Source: Gnetum montanum
Lineage: Eukaryota; Streptophyta; Gnetopsida; Gnetales; Gnetaceae
DNA: 64,000 nucleotides
Reading direction: 5' to 3'
NCBI GenBank assembly: GCA_015680685.1
Contig: MNCI01034769.1
Location: forward strand, 323,136-387,135
A program made the translations under genes and the position numbers. Below are positions 44,400-55,830 of the stretch, piece after piece. How positions within the stretch are numbered: position 1 is the first letter of the stretch; each line of letters opens with the position of its first letter. The notes below the pieces were generated by a model, which saw only the letters and a program-made list of their open reading frames with translations, searched no databases and had not been told where the DNA came from.

Positions 44400-45620
44400 T
44401 GAATAATGGTTTTCCAACATTTGGAGGCTGAGGTGATAGTTTATGAGGGTTCCAAGGATTCTTTTGACAAGGTCTTTTACTTCTACATGTTTCTAGTGCA
44501 ATGCCTAGAGTCCTATAATCTGTTGGTTCATTTTGGTACAAGTTATGGATGGAATTAAGTAATTTTAATGTGTTTTTTGATCTAAACATTGTTCCACACA
44601 TTGGATAGTAATTTTCCAACCTATAGAATCTTGGAGGAAAGTTCAAGATGGTTTTTTACCAAGTTGTTTGCTTTCTCAAGCTCTTGTGGTAGTAGCTAGG
44701 GATTAGAGTGAAGATCTAAATTTTTTGAAGCTATATCAACCAAGATTGAAGCCCATAATATCCCACACGTTATTCCACATAATGGATAGTGGTTTCTCAA
44801 TGTGTAACTTGAATCTCAACCATTTTGAAGGTTTTATAACTCAGTTTCTAACTATTCAAGGCTCCCAAGGTAGCAGCTAGGTTTTTAGACGTCAATTTGA
44901 AATTTTTGAAGTTATATCACCAAACATTAAAACCTGTAAGAGCCCATACATTTCTACACAAATTTCCTAGTGGTTTTCCAAAATGTGGTATGAAACATAA
45001 TGACTTTAAAGGTTTTTTGACTTGGTTTCTAACTGTTCTAGGTTCCCAAGGTAATGACTAGGGTTTTGGAGGTCAACTTACAATTTTATAAGCCATATCA
45101 TCAAAAATTCAATCCTATAAGAGCCCAAAATTTTTTCCACACTTTTCCTAGTGTTTTTATAATGTGTGGTATGAAACTTGGCTATTTTAAGAATTTTTAA
45201 CTCAATCTTCAATACCTGCAAGTTTGTTGCATTAGCATTTAGGGCTAGAAGGAGAACCTATAGTTTCTTTGGATTTTTGAGGCTAAGTATGAGCTATTTT
45301 GGGATAATATAGGTTTTTATTTATCTCAAAAATTGGTCCAAATGTTGGCTAGTGGTTTTCCAACGTATCAGTTCCAAATTTCAAACTTGTAGGCACACAA
45401 AGGTGGTTTTCCACACTTAGCAAATTCAGCTGGTATTTCTAGTCTCCAATGGGCTCTTCAGGTGATGTGTAAATAAAATTTAGTAATATATATTCTATCC
45501 TCACCTCTTGCATATTCATCAACACATTGGATGATTTTTTTAAACATCTAGAATCAAGGCCTTTGGGTTGTATACGCTGCCCCACAAGCTAGGAGGTGGT
45601 TTTCCAACTTGTGGATTTAC
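44400..45620. repeat. Degenerate tandem repeat, about 185-bp unit
   Basis: The motif GTGGTTTTCCAA.(A)TGTGG with following text like TTCTAACT.TTC(T/A)AGG.TCCCAAGGTA recurs at about 44409, 44612, 44790, 44970, 45155, 45350 and 45594. Units are diverged. It is not a known coding region; it could be a satellite or an LTR-internal repeat. Confidence 0.7.
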
Positions 45621-46228
45621 ACTTAGAAATTTTTCACAAATATCCAATGTACCATAATTATTTCTTTCTCTATTTTCTATGCCTAAATGTATGGAAGGTT
45701 TTCTTGGATTCTAGAAATTTTTTATTGGAAACAAAGAAGGAATTTTATAAAGATTTTACAATTCAACTACAGCATTGGAGGCTCTTTCCGTCCCAATATT
45801 TGGAGAGTAGTGTACATGAGTTAGAGTATTGTTTGAAAACCCAAATTCACATAAGTTCCCAACATTCTTAGCCTCTATCTATCTTTGTGGATAGTTTTGT
45901 AGTAGTAAGCTCAAGAATTTCAAGCTTTTTCTTACAGTAATGAAGGTAGATCTCACAAAACTTTGGCATCATGGTGAAAACAATGGGATTGAGAAGTCAA
46001 AATTAAGTTTTGAACAAGTCAAAGGAGGCAATACACATCATATCAAAGATTTGGAATCCTTTTGTAGGGAAAGGATATTCATCTGGGACCACCAAGTACC
46101 AAATCCTCACTATTTTTTCTAATTTTTCATAGTTTTATGACAATATTTCTCTTTCCTCTAGGCTTACCTAGGTTGAAATTTTTCTGTGCTTAAAGGGGAA
46201 TAGGATGAAATGCCATGGATGTATAATT
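45621..46228. other. Unassigned retroelement-like sequence
   Basis: A short plus-strand frame at 45940-46122 reads LTKLWHHGENNGIEKSKLSF and has no recognised domain. Given the RT fragment right after, it may belong to the same element. Confidence 0.3.
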
Positions 46229-46415
46229 TTTCACATCAAATTTACTTTATTAATAGTGTTACAATTCTAAATAATAAGGCCTACTAGATGACATCAAATA
46301 AATGGAATGAATTTAAAATGCAAGTAAAGGAGTTACTTGCATATGGCTTTGTGAGGGAGGCAATTTTTCCTTGTGTAGTTCTAGCTACCTCTATTCATGC
46401 CGAATCAAAGATCTA
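46229..46415 (+). pseudogene. RT N-terminal fragment, Ty3/gypsy (chromovirus-like)
   Basis: One frame reads SHQIYFINSVTILNNKAY, a stop, MTS, then MQVKELLAYGFVREAIFPCV. This fits the conserved H.I.L..G..LPNK.AYRMSP...E...QV.ELL..G.IRES.SPCAVP segment at the start of gypsy RT. The homology stops at about 46415 with no palm motifs. It is unlike the RT of G and so marks a different, older element. Confidence 0.65.
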
Positions 46416-48230
46416 GGCTTTTTTATTATACTGATAGTGAAATTTTGGATTTTTATTATCAATTTTTGGAAATTTGAATTTTTCACCAAATCTATACTTA
46501 GCGTTTTTTTCCCTAGTTTCATTAATTTTACCATAACTTTGGTATTTTTGCTAGACTACATACATGGATATTTTGTAGTTTCAATAATATAGATCTCTTG
46601 CTCTAAGTTTTTCAACCATATTAGAAATGGAATCATATTTTTAAAATTTTTCTATAATTATTTATGGATTTTTTCCAACCTCATTTTGAATGTTCTAGCC
46701 TATTTTTACAAAATTTCACAATTTTCCTATAAGAAAACTAGCAAAGTTTAGGATTTTCTATGTTTTTGTGGTCAGAATTTACAATCTATGGGTATTGTAA
46801 GTTCAATTTTTAGGGGTTCTAGATGAATTTGGTAATTTTTTGAAATTTTTTATGAATTTTTCCTATGGTTTTTACTATAGTCATTTCAATGCAAACTAGG
46901 GTTTTCCAGTAAAAAATTTCATGTAATTTTGAATTTTTTCTACACTTTTTCCTATAGTATTGATGATATATTTTGACTATTTAAGCTTGTTCCCTGCATT
47001 AGTAGGCAAGAAAGAATTTTTATTTTTATTTTGGAATTTTCCTTAGTCATAGGATATGTACTAGTTCAACGTTGAATTTTGGTGTTGAAATTTTGGTATT
47101 TGTCTTGTGTTGATAACATTGGGTACTTATGTATGGTTTTTGGTGATTTTGGTCTTTTCATGGGTTTATGGCTAGTGTGTTGCACCATTTGTGCTTGATA
47201 CCACAATGTGTAAGAGGTTTTGGGGCTTTTGTAAGAAAGTGTGGTAGCAAATAGGCTCTAAGAACCAAGAAAACTCATTCTTTTTGTTCCCATTTTGCCC
47301 ACATTCTCAACATTTAACCTTATTGGAACTTTTTGGCCACCATACCTTGCAAAATTCCATTCATTGAACTCCAAAACTATCAATTTTTAGTTATAGTATG
47401 GTCAAAAACTTAGTTTCATGTCAAGTATTTTTGGTAATGCTTGTTTTAGGCTTTTAAATGTCTAACTAGTTTTTTATGAAGTTTTATAATTGTCAAGATG
47501 TCAACTTTAGTTTTTAGGATGTAAAAGAAGATGTAACATGGCTAAAATTGGTTTGTACTGGAATAGCAAACATGTTAGGAGATTTGGTCATATTGTATGT
47601 TTTTATTTCATGCTATTATTGTCATTCCATAGGTCATTTATGGTTTTTTTTTTGTTTTAATGGTATGATTTTTTTCTATGTTATAACGATTATGTGTTTT
47701 GGCTATGAACAAGGTCCTTTTAAAGCCTATCCTAATTGTCATTGAGTTTGTGGGAATTTTATGTTGCACTAGAATAGTTACAAATAATAGCTTTCACTAT
47801 TATATGAACATGGACAACCATACACCAATATGATTTAGACTTGGTGCTAAGGAATTTCATATGATCATACTTGGCTATAGATGTTGCAACTATAATCATG
47901 GCGACTCTACTTGTAAGGTCTTCTAATTATATATTGAAGTTTATGGTTTATGATCATGACACCCAAAGGGAGATAGGACAAAATAACTCCTCATACACAA
48001 TGGAAGTTTAGAAGTTATCACAGATTTAGGAGATGTCGAAGTACTCATAATACAATGTTAACAATAGCTAGATGATAAGTCATAAGATAAATATTCTATT
48101 ACAAAATCCTCCAGGGACTCTCTACCACCTAGAAGAATAATCACTATCTTAAGCTGACATCCTTGTTTGTTTTTTTTTTTTTTTGGCTTAGGTATTGTTT
48201 GTGATCATTATTTCAATGCTTCATGTCTTG
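46416..48230. other. AT-rich sequence, no gene seen
   Basis: Long T-rich tracts, short hydrophobic frames only. No LTR ends, RNA genes or domains recognised. Confidence 0.45.
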
Positions 48231-49967
48231 CAGGTATGGGATAAACCAAGGAGGATTATTACAGAATGATCAAAATTTATCAGTGACTTGTATATCTTTG
48301 GAAGAATTTAGACAAGGTGATGTCATTACAATTCAAGTGTTAAACTAGCTTGGTGATGAATTTGGTAGGTACTTTATGTAGTACTTTCATGTGTACCAAA
48401 CATGTGTAGCTACCAATCATGCACATACATAGTGGACTCGTTGAGATCTAGGAGCACCTATGCTAGTTCAACATAATTTCCCAGCTTTACCTAAGCTTGG
48501 TTAGTAAAATTTATTACAGTGTGGTCAATGGCTTTTTTTTTTTTTTTTGCATATTGGTTCTTTTTTATTTTTATGGTTTTATAATGCTAACTGGTCAGTT
48601 ATGTTGAGCCACATATTCTATGCATGAGTCTTTAGTCACCATGACTATTTCAAGCTATCCTAAGGAGAAAATTCAACTGAAATGGGGTGATGTGAGCTTG
48701 TCACAAAAATGGCTAGAAGAAAGAGTATTTGAGGATATCCAACAAAGGCTTACCGATGTAGGTTTGTTTGACCTATTTATGTTTCCTAATTCATCGATGT
48801 CATCAGATGATATGTTAAACATGATTGATTCCTTTAATGAGGAGGTTACCAAAATCATCGCTCATGTTGATGGTTTTCCTGTGATTTTGAGTGTTAATGA
48901 GTCTATATTCAACTATCTCTTTAGCATACCTTTTGATGGTATCAAGATTTTAATTAGAACATGGAAGGATACATGTCATAGAGAGGAAATGGAGGCTTGA
49001 CTTAGCTTTTCTTCTAGTTCTAGATTATCTTTTAATAGGTGTAAATTTGAAGAAGCCAATGAGACTTATCCACTTTTCCATTCTAGAGCCTTTCCTATGT
49101 TGCTATCATAGAAGACAACCATAGAAGTTTGGTAGGCTTGGAAAATGAAAAAGGTGTTAACTGATGGTATAAGGTTCAATTAGGCTACCTTTTTTCTCAC
49201 TAGGCTATGGGATAAATTCTGAAAATATTGTAATAATCTTGACTCCATATATCATGTGCATTTCACATTTTTCTATGCCTACCTTAAAAGGTTTGCAGAG
49301 TTCTTGGTGATTAGAAAGAATGGAACATGAATGGCAAGGGATTCTTCCTAGCTTTCCAAGCCTTAGGTAAAACACATCATAGAGGTGATGCATTTTGAAG
49401 ATACATTCATGAAGGATGTGAGTGAATCATTGTCTATTAAGACTAAGAATTTTAGTGGTATGTGTGATTCCTCCTCTAACAGCATGAGGATGGAGCCCCA
49501 AGCTATGTGTGGTAATGTAAAGTAAGTAAAAAAGGTACCTATAAAATTGGATGGCACTATCAGGGAAAGGATGAAAATGCCACAAGTTTAAGAAAGTACT
49601 CATATTGTTAATCAACCATCACGTAGGAAGCTTTCCATCAGAATTAACTAAGTCAATGACTTTGTTAAAGGTATGTATGTTTATATATTCACAATTTTAG
49701 TTTCTGGTTTCATTTTCTAGTTATATTTTTTTGTTAAAATATTTTTATTAATTTTTTTCCTTGTTTTTTCTTTGGACTTGGTTTGCTATAGTGAATAAAT
49801 AGGAATCGGCTACCCAAACTATGATAGAGGAGTGGTAGTGATGCAAGTAATTAGAGGAAAGAGCATTCATGGAAGCTCTAGATTTTATGAATTTGATTTT
49901 TGATGATTTGCCTCTAGAAGATAATCCTTCAATTGATGTACCTCATGATTCTCCTGATAAAATTTAA
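48231..49967 (+). pseudogene. Decayed multi-exon gene beside D, possible plant-transposon-type domain
   Basis: A main exon of about 48620-49670 is joined by GTATGT..TATAG (49671-49791) to a last exon 49792-49967 ending LEDNPSIDVPHDSPDKI and a stop; smaller pieces start after TTGCAG at about 48233. Its clean part, 126 codons, includes WLEERVFEDIQQRLTDVGLF, DEEVTK-like helices and a segment VDGFPVILSVNESIFNYLFS resembling the V.G..V.FS...I..LL pattern of the plant transposon protein family (Transposase_32), a weak match. Later codons are interrupted by TAG/TGA. It lies just outside the 3' LTR of D, on the opposite strand, and probably belongs to an older element that D entered. Confidence 0.45.
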
Positions 49968-50014
49968 TGTTTTTTATGATTTTTTTTAAGTTTTGTACAC
50001 CTTTGTTATAAAGT

Positions 50015-50874
50015 GATAAGTGGCAAGGTACCTCTACACTCAACCATACAAATATGTGTGTAAACACGATCTACTCGAACTCCGCAAATGAACTAGTTGT
50101 GGTATCTAGATACTTACACGTTGATCGCAGTTCATTATCTTCCCACCTAGACTAGTATTTGCTTTGTCATGTATGGTTTAGTCTAGAGTGAGGTGAATAA
50201 TGGAATCCTAAACTAATGCTACTCCTAGAGACGATGGAAAATAATCTTGACTTAAGCTAATAGGCAATAAAAAGCTAAATTTAAACTAGCCTAAGTGCAA
50301 TGAGCATTTATACTTAATCATTTGTGCACATCTTGGACCTTGTGCACTACTTCTAGGATTACCAAGCACACATTACTTGAGTACTCCTAGATATGCTACT
50401 GGGTTACCAAGTAGTTACACTTAAATGTTCATGATTAAGTCGTACTCATTCCGCATTTAACAACAGAAATGGTAAATGATGATAAAGAAATATTAACAAA
50501 GAAAAAAATAAATAACAATTAATAATTAAAGTAATTAAAAGCTAAGTAAATGCTACAATGATGGAGTAATCTTGATCTTTATTTCTGATCATGTATGTGT
50601 CCAAGTACGTCACACTCGAACAAAGGCTCTGCACAATTACAATCATCACACTGCAGGCATGCACTTAGGAAAGAACTAAAATTAACTAAAAACTAATAAA
50701 AAGACTCTACCCTTAGACTTACCAACTCCTCCTTTCCTATGCACCCAAATGTTGTATTTATAGGCCTACACAAGAATCACGATATCATGTATTCGATATC
50801 ATTATCCAGGCTATGATATCACGTACCTAATATCGAGGATCCAATATTGGGGCCTAGCAAACCACGATTCATCA
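50015..50874 (-). mobile_element. 3' LTR of D
   Basis: The plus-strand start TGATAAGTGGCAAGGTACC matches 58305 (TGATGAGTGGCAAGGTACC) and homology runs about 390 bp; its other half matches 1-386. The inner end at 50874 is followed by a purine-rich tract. Confidence 0.88.
50755..50850 (-). promoter_or_regulatory. D LTR promoter: TATA box plus GATATC cluster
   Basis: Minus-strand TATAAATA at 50762-50755; upstream at 50780-50848 are GATATC (twice exact), CGATATC and decayed AATATCG copies. Confidence 0.6.
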
Positions 50875-50890
50875 TACCTCCATGACTGAA
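50875..50890 (-). other. Polypurine tract of D
   Basis: On the minus strand CAGTCATGGAGGTA precedes the LTR start TGATGAATCG. Upstream text CTCAAGGACGAATTG is of the type often found before such tracts. Confidence 0.55.
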
Positions 50891-51049
50891 TAACAATTCG
50901 TCCTTGAGTTAGAAAAAATGAGAATGACTTCAATTGATTACACAATGGATAGGTATGAGATTATTGACTAACTAGGAATTACTCATGTCGTAGTATGGGA
51001 TTGAACAAAAAAAATTGGGACATAGACATAGAATTACAAAAGGAAAAAT

Positions 51050-53860
51050 TGTTGGAACTCATGTGGTTCTTGGCGGTGGTAGATGCTCCATGGATCTCTT
51101 CCCCTTATCTTGTGCTCCAAGTTTTGGAAATGGATGTCTTTGAAGGAGCACCTAAAGCTTTTCTTCCTCTATCCAGGGATGCTATGCCATCCATGTTGAT
51201 GCTCCAATATTTGATGGAGTCGGCACCTCCCATGGGCACGGTAGTTGCAGGAACATCTGATTGGCCTTGACGTACCAAGCTACAAACAACCATCGTTCCT
51301 CTTCATAGGCTCTAGATTTATCCTTGCATCCTTGGTAATTTGTGAGCTGTTGATCCAAATTTGTTGCAACATCTTTCTATCCTTGGTAGCTGGTCTTTTC
51401 CACCTCTAATTTAGAATTTTCTACTTCTAATTTTTGTAATATCTTCTTATGTTTAGAAAATTCTATTTCATATTTAGTGTAGGTGGTTGCTACATGTTTC
51501 TCCAATTCTTTCCTCAAGCATCCTACTATCAACATGGCTAAGTTGGCATACCACAAGTTTGCCAACTCCATGTATTCCTTAAGATCTTGTATCTACAGGT
51601 CTTGGCTTTTTAGTTCTGCTTGGTGGGCAAAGGCATAAGTATCCAATATGGTCCACAAATTAGCATTCTAAGCATTGAGAATGTTAATATGGGCTTTAGT
51701 CATATGGATTTCTTTTTCAATCACCTATTTGTACATCCCCACCTGATCTTTAAACTGCTCCTTGAGTTTTTCATGTCAATTGGCCTCATTCTACTGCGCA
51801 CTTATTTCAATCGCCATCTTCTGGCGGATCGCACATACCTCCTTCATTGATAGGGTTCTATTTTCTCTGGCCAAACAATTCATATCCTAGTTTATCCTTA
51901 TTAATTATTCTCGTAATTGCTGAAAATTTTCCTTGAGAACATTCTTTTATTTTTCTACTATGGTCAACCGAAGATTTTCGATGGTGAGGTGTTTATTTTC
52001 TTCTTGTAAGGCCTTGAGTGCTTTGGCATGTGCATACATTTGAGCTTGTTCCTTGCAAGCATCTCAATTAGCCTTCTCTTTTTCCTTTGCCATTTTTTTA
52101 TTCTCTTCCAATAATTTAGTTAACTGCTCTATTTGAAAGGATTCTAGCAGGTCTGCAAGGATGAATTGGGATGAATCCCGCTATGCAGCTTGTAGAGTGA
52201 CAAGCTTTTCTTAAAGTCTTTTTAACTCCTCCTCTACGTGTTCGGCCCTAACCTCTGCCATGAACAGCTTTCCTTTTGTAGAGATGAGGTCTAACTGTGT
52301 TGCTATGACATCTTGAGAGATGTCAAACAAAGATGTCATCACTTATCCTATCTATAGTAACTGATTTAGAACATCCTCATGATTTGGAGGAGTCATTGAG
52401 GGATCATCCAAGGTTTGAGCATCATGTGCTCCTATAAAATCTACTAGTGGCACAATAGGTACATTAAATGATTCTTTTATGCCATCTGTGACCACTTCTG
52501 TTGCTCTTGCTGCATCTTGGTGTTGCATGACCACTACTGTGGCGCCTTCACCAGTTTCTAGTTGCACTTGAAATGATGTAGCATTTCTAGAGATCTACTA
52601 TGACTAGTGTGATTTCCCTCCTCCTATTTGGATGGACACCTCACCCTGTACATGATCAATTAAGACTGTGGATTGTACGACATCATCAATAACCCTAAAG
52701 AGATTAGCTTGATCATGACTTCCCCAACTGACCAATTTAGCGATGGCCTTGAGATGGCTCATTAATGGTCAATAGTCCTGTGGCAGTGCTAGAAATTGGT
52801 CTTGCTAACCTATAGGTTATGTGTTGGGCCCCACTTCCTATTGTTGATTGGGCCTTATGTTTGGAAGTTGGCTAGGCCGTACAGTTTTTAAGTGCAGTGG
52901 GCCCCACCATCTATTCTTGCTCAGGCTCTAATGTCTCACCAGCACTTTTCCTTGGGGTTGGTGGCTTTAGTAATTTAGCAAATGAGGCATTTTGAGCCTT
53001 TCTAGGTATTTCATTAGTGTACCCTAGAATTCCAACATGTCGGCACAGCTTCTTGATTAGGTAGGGAAAAGGTAATGCAAACTTTCCTGTCTTACATTCT
53101 TCAAACTGCCTTAAAATTTCTATGAGATATAGGTTGGATAAGTTGGCATCAACCTTGCCCATCAAGATGGCACTTCCTCTAGTCACATAGATGGAAATTC
53201 TGTTCAATCCTTTTGTTGGGAAAATGTGATATGTGTCAATTTTGAAGTAGATCCTCTCTTCAAGCATGAGCTCCCCATATGCTTTATCCTCCTTGCCATA
53301 TTCCCTTTTTAACCATATCTTGCGTGCATCTGCATTAGAGCGAGTGGACAAGTGAGCAACCTTAGGCCCTATGTTTAGAAGATTCAACACTTCTAAAATG
53401 GCCTTGGTAGAGAAATCAACAGAAATCCTACCAATATCAATGGTGGTGCCTTCTTCCTTGTTGTCCCAAAATTGGTACATCTCCCCTAGGTACTAATCAC
53501 CACTCTCAAAAAGAATAGGCCATAGTGGAGATCCTTTAAGTTGGTCTCTAACTACCTTAGGGGAAAATTTAGTGAAAGGTCCAAAATTGAGTTCCACAAT
53601 CATGCTACTAACATGGACCTTTCACAAATTTCCTGAACATATTTTGGAGACAACGTGAGATGTTGTCCCTATTCAAGTGTCCTACTATCTCCACCTTTGG
53701 CATGCCTTGATTATGTAATGACAGAAGGTTCTTGATGAATTCTAAATGATTGTGCCTCCTGATCTATGTGTTCTTTGGGAGGCACTTGGCCTCTACCTCT
53801 CCTTGGTCATTTGGATGCACTATGAGAGGGTCCTCCTTACTGTCCTCTTTTAGGGGCCAT
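51050..53860 (-). pseudogene. Extra gene of D: plant-transposon-like domain plus long coiled coil
   Basis: ATG at 53860 (MAPKRG..) lies right after TTATTGCAG, a splice acceptor. The clean frame 53480-52911 (189 codons) carries GRISVDFSTKAILEVLNLLN, LSTRSNADARKIWL, IYVTRGSAILMG and FPYLIKKLCRHVGI, resembling the Transposase_32/plant transposon protein family common in plant gypsy elements. After a frame change a second part (52567 to about 51300) is a long heptad-rich helix (AEVRAEHVEEELKRL, AKALKALQEENKHLTIENL, ILQKLEVENSKLEVEK). TAG/TAA/TGA stops break it. It runs with gag, has its own promoter, and its function is unknown. Confidence 0.65.
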
Positions 53861-54110
53861 CTGCAATAACACGGGACCAATTATCGGTAAGGCTATTTAC
53901 AAAATTAGATTAATACCTTACTCCTTTCCTTTAATAGATTCATTTCTTACTTAATATGATTTAGAGTTAGATATTTTCATGAAAGTTCCCTTAAAAGTTT
54001 AATATTTAGCCCAATTTTGATTAGGTGACTCCAAAAAAAACTTTCATGGTCTAGGTGAAGAAATAAAATTAATTTGGAAATTTTTTTTAGCATTTTTGAG
54101 GTCACTTACC
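53861..54110 (-). other. 5' untranslated intron of the D extra gene
   Basis: On the minus strand CAAGG/GTAAGTGACC at about 54110 and TTATTGCAG/ATGGCC at 53861 give a canonical GT-AG intron of about 245 bp ending directly before the start codon. Confidence 0.55.
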
Positions 54111-54372
54111 CTTGATAATATCCTTTGGGCAATGATGAATTTCAAAAAAGCTATGCGCAACTTGAACTGTACCCTTTCCTTATGACTAAGTTAAACACTC
54201 TGAGTTTAAGCAAGTTCAATTGGAATGAGAATCAGAGTGTTAATGAGCAAGTTATCGATCTTTGAATGATAAGTTCACAAGCTAGAAAATTCATGGAAGA
54301 AAACATCAACAACTCCCCTTGCATGAATAGTGAAAAATGAAATTGACATGTGTGGGGGATCTATATACATAG

Positions 54373-54455
54373 TTTTTATAGATGTGATATCGTGTACCTG
54401 CTAACACGGACCCAATATCACATCAGATCTAATATCGGGTACTCGATATCATGTC
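54373..54455 (-). promoter_or_regulatory. Promoter of the D extra gene: TATA plus GATATC cluster
   Basis: Minus-strand TATAAAAA at 54380-54373, with GATATCACATC, CGATATC and AATATCG-like palindromes at 54384-54450. The arrangement copies that of the D LTRs but the surrounding text does not, so this is an internal promoter. Confidence 0.55.
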
Positions 54456-55040
54456 CCTTTGAAAATAGGGTACTTGGAAAAGTTGATGAATTTTTGAATT
54501 TCCAAGGTCAAAAATGAAGGATTTAAGATTAATATAAAAGATCTAGGGTAACATTGAAGAGATCTAAAGGCACCAGAAGTGTAATGAAGTGGAGTTCTAC
54601 AATGAAGTTCATGAATAAGGTAAGAAAAAAGGACATGCAGTGGTTCACAGGAACATTTGAACTAAAATGATGATAAAGGGAAAGAATAACTTTAGCAATT
54701 TAGTACTTGGAGTGTATAAGATAATGTTATGATGATGTGCAATGAGTGCAAATTACAAGAGTTATGCAAGTGGATCCTCCCCAAAGTAGTTTCCTACCTA
54801 TCATGCCCTTACGGAACCACACCTAAAAATGTTCATAGGCACTAAAAGGGTTAAATGCAATCCAAACCAGTGCAACAAAACACACACATGTAGATACCAC
54901 CATGATGAGGTATGAGCTCTATGCCACACAAGACACAAGTCAAAAACACATGAACAACAATATGAGATGAATCATAGAAGGGATTGTAGAGATCGGGACA
55001 TAAGGTAACTGACCCAAGGTATAATGAATCCTAAGTGTAG
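54456..55040. other. Region upstream of the D internal promoter
   Basis: Non-coding. Its right part (54860-55040) resembles 400-576 of the G remnant. Confidence 0.45.
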
Positions 55041-55830
55041 GGTGTGATTAATGTGTCATTAGCTTGTTGCTCCAAGATCAAGACCAAGTCCATGCCTCTA
55101 ATTAGTGACATTGCATTGTTTCATCTAATCATGACAACCATAAGAGCACCATGACAGCAAGGCATACGATCACTTGGCATTTTGTCCAAGGGAGGAGTGA
55201 TTTGGAATTTCTTTGCAGCATTTTCATCTTTGGCCTTTTCTTTAATGTTTTCTTTTCTTTTCTTTTCTTCTTTTCTTCTTCTAGCTGCTTTGGCACTTTG
55301 TCCTTTTTAACAATGAACCGAAGAAGCTACCAACCTTCAGGCATGGATGCATGTCTTTCTAGTGGGACCCCCAAAACAACATTGAGTTTCTTTATTGAGT
55401 GCCTTTATTACTCTTACTCCCATTCTTCGTTAGATCTACAAGGATCTTAGTACAACCAAGCTACATGATAGCACATACAGATGTCACCAAAAAGAATCCA
55501 CAAGTTCCCTTGATGTCACACCCTGGTCATTCCCTCTTAGTCCATAATTTTTGCTCTAGGCATAATAAGCACAAAATTACTTTAAGTTTTAATGATGAAA
55601 AAAATATCATCCTACCCAGAGTAGAATCTCTTATTAATAGAATGGGTGGGTGGATGTTGTGGGCTTGTTGTCCAAATAATTAGTCACCTGAGACTTGATA
55701 GCATGGAAAAACACCTCAACCAACAAGTCACATGAGTATTTTATTCACCAATGAGATTACCCTCAAAAAGATAAAATAACAAATTGGAAATGAAAAACTA
55801 GAAAACAAAAAAAAATTGTAAAATCAAAGA
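55041..55830 (-). mobile_element. Block shared by D and G
   Basis: It matches 31126-31800 in order. Plus-strand frames here are by-products of T-rich text. It contains a TTTTC-rich tract at 55240-55280. Confidence 0.6.

Noticed and set aside
50995-51270. 91-codon plus-strand frame
   Set aside because: It is opposite the C-terminal end of the D extra gene and has no recognised domain.
55151-55683. Two plus-strand frames of 94-99 codons
   Set aside because: They lie in the non-coding block shared with G, whose other copy has no such frames.
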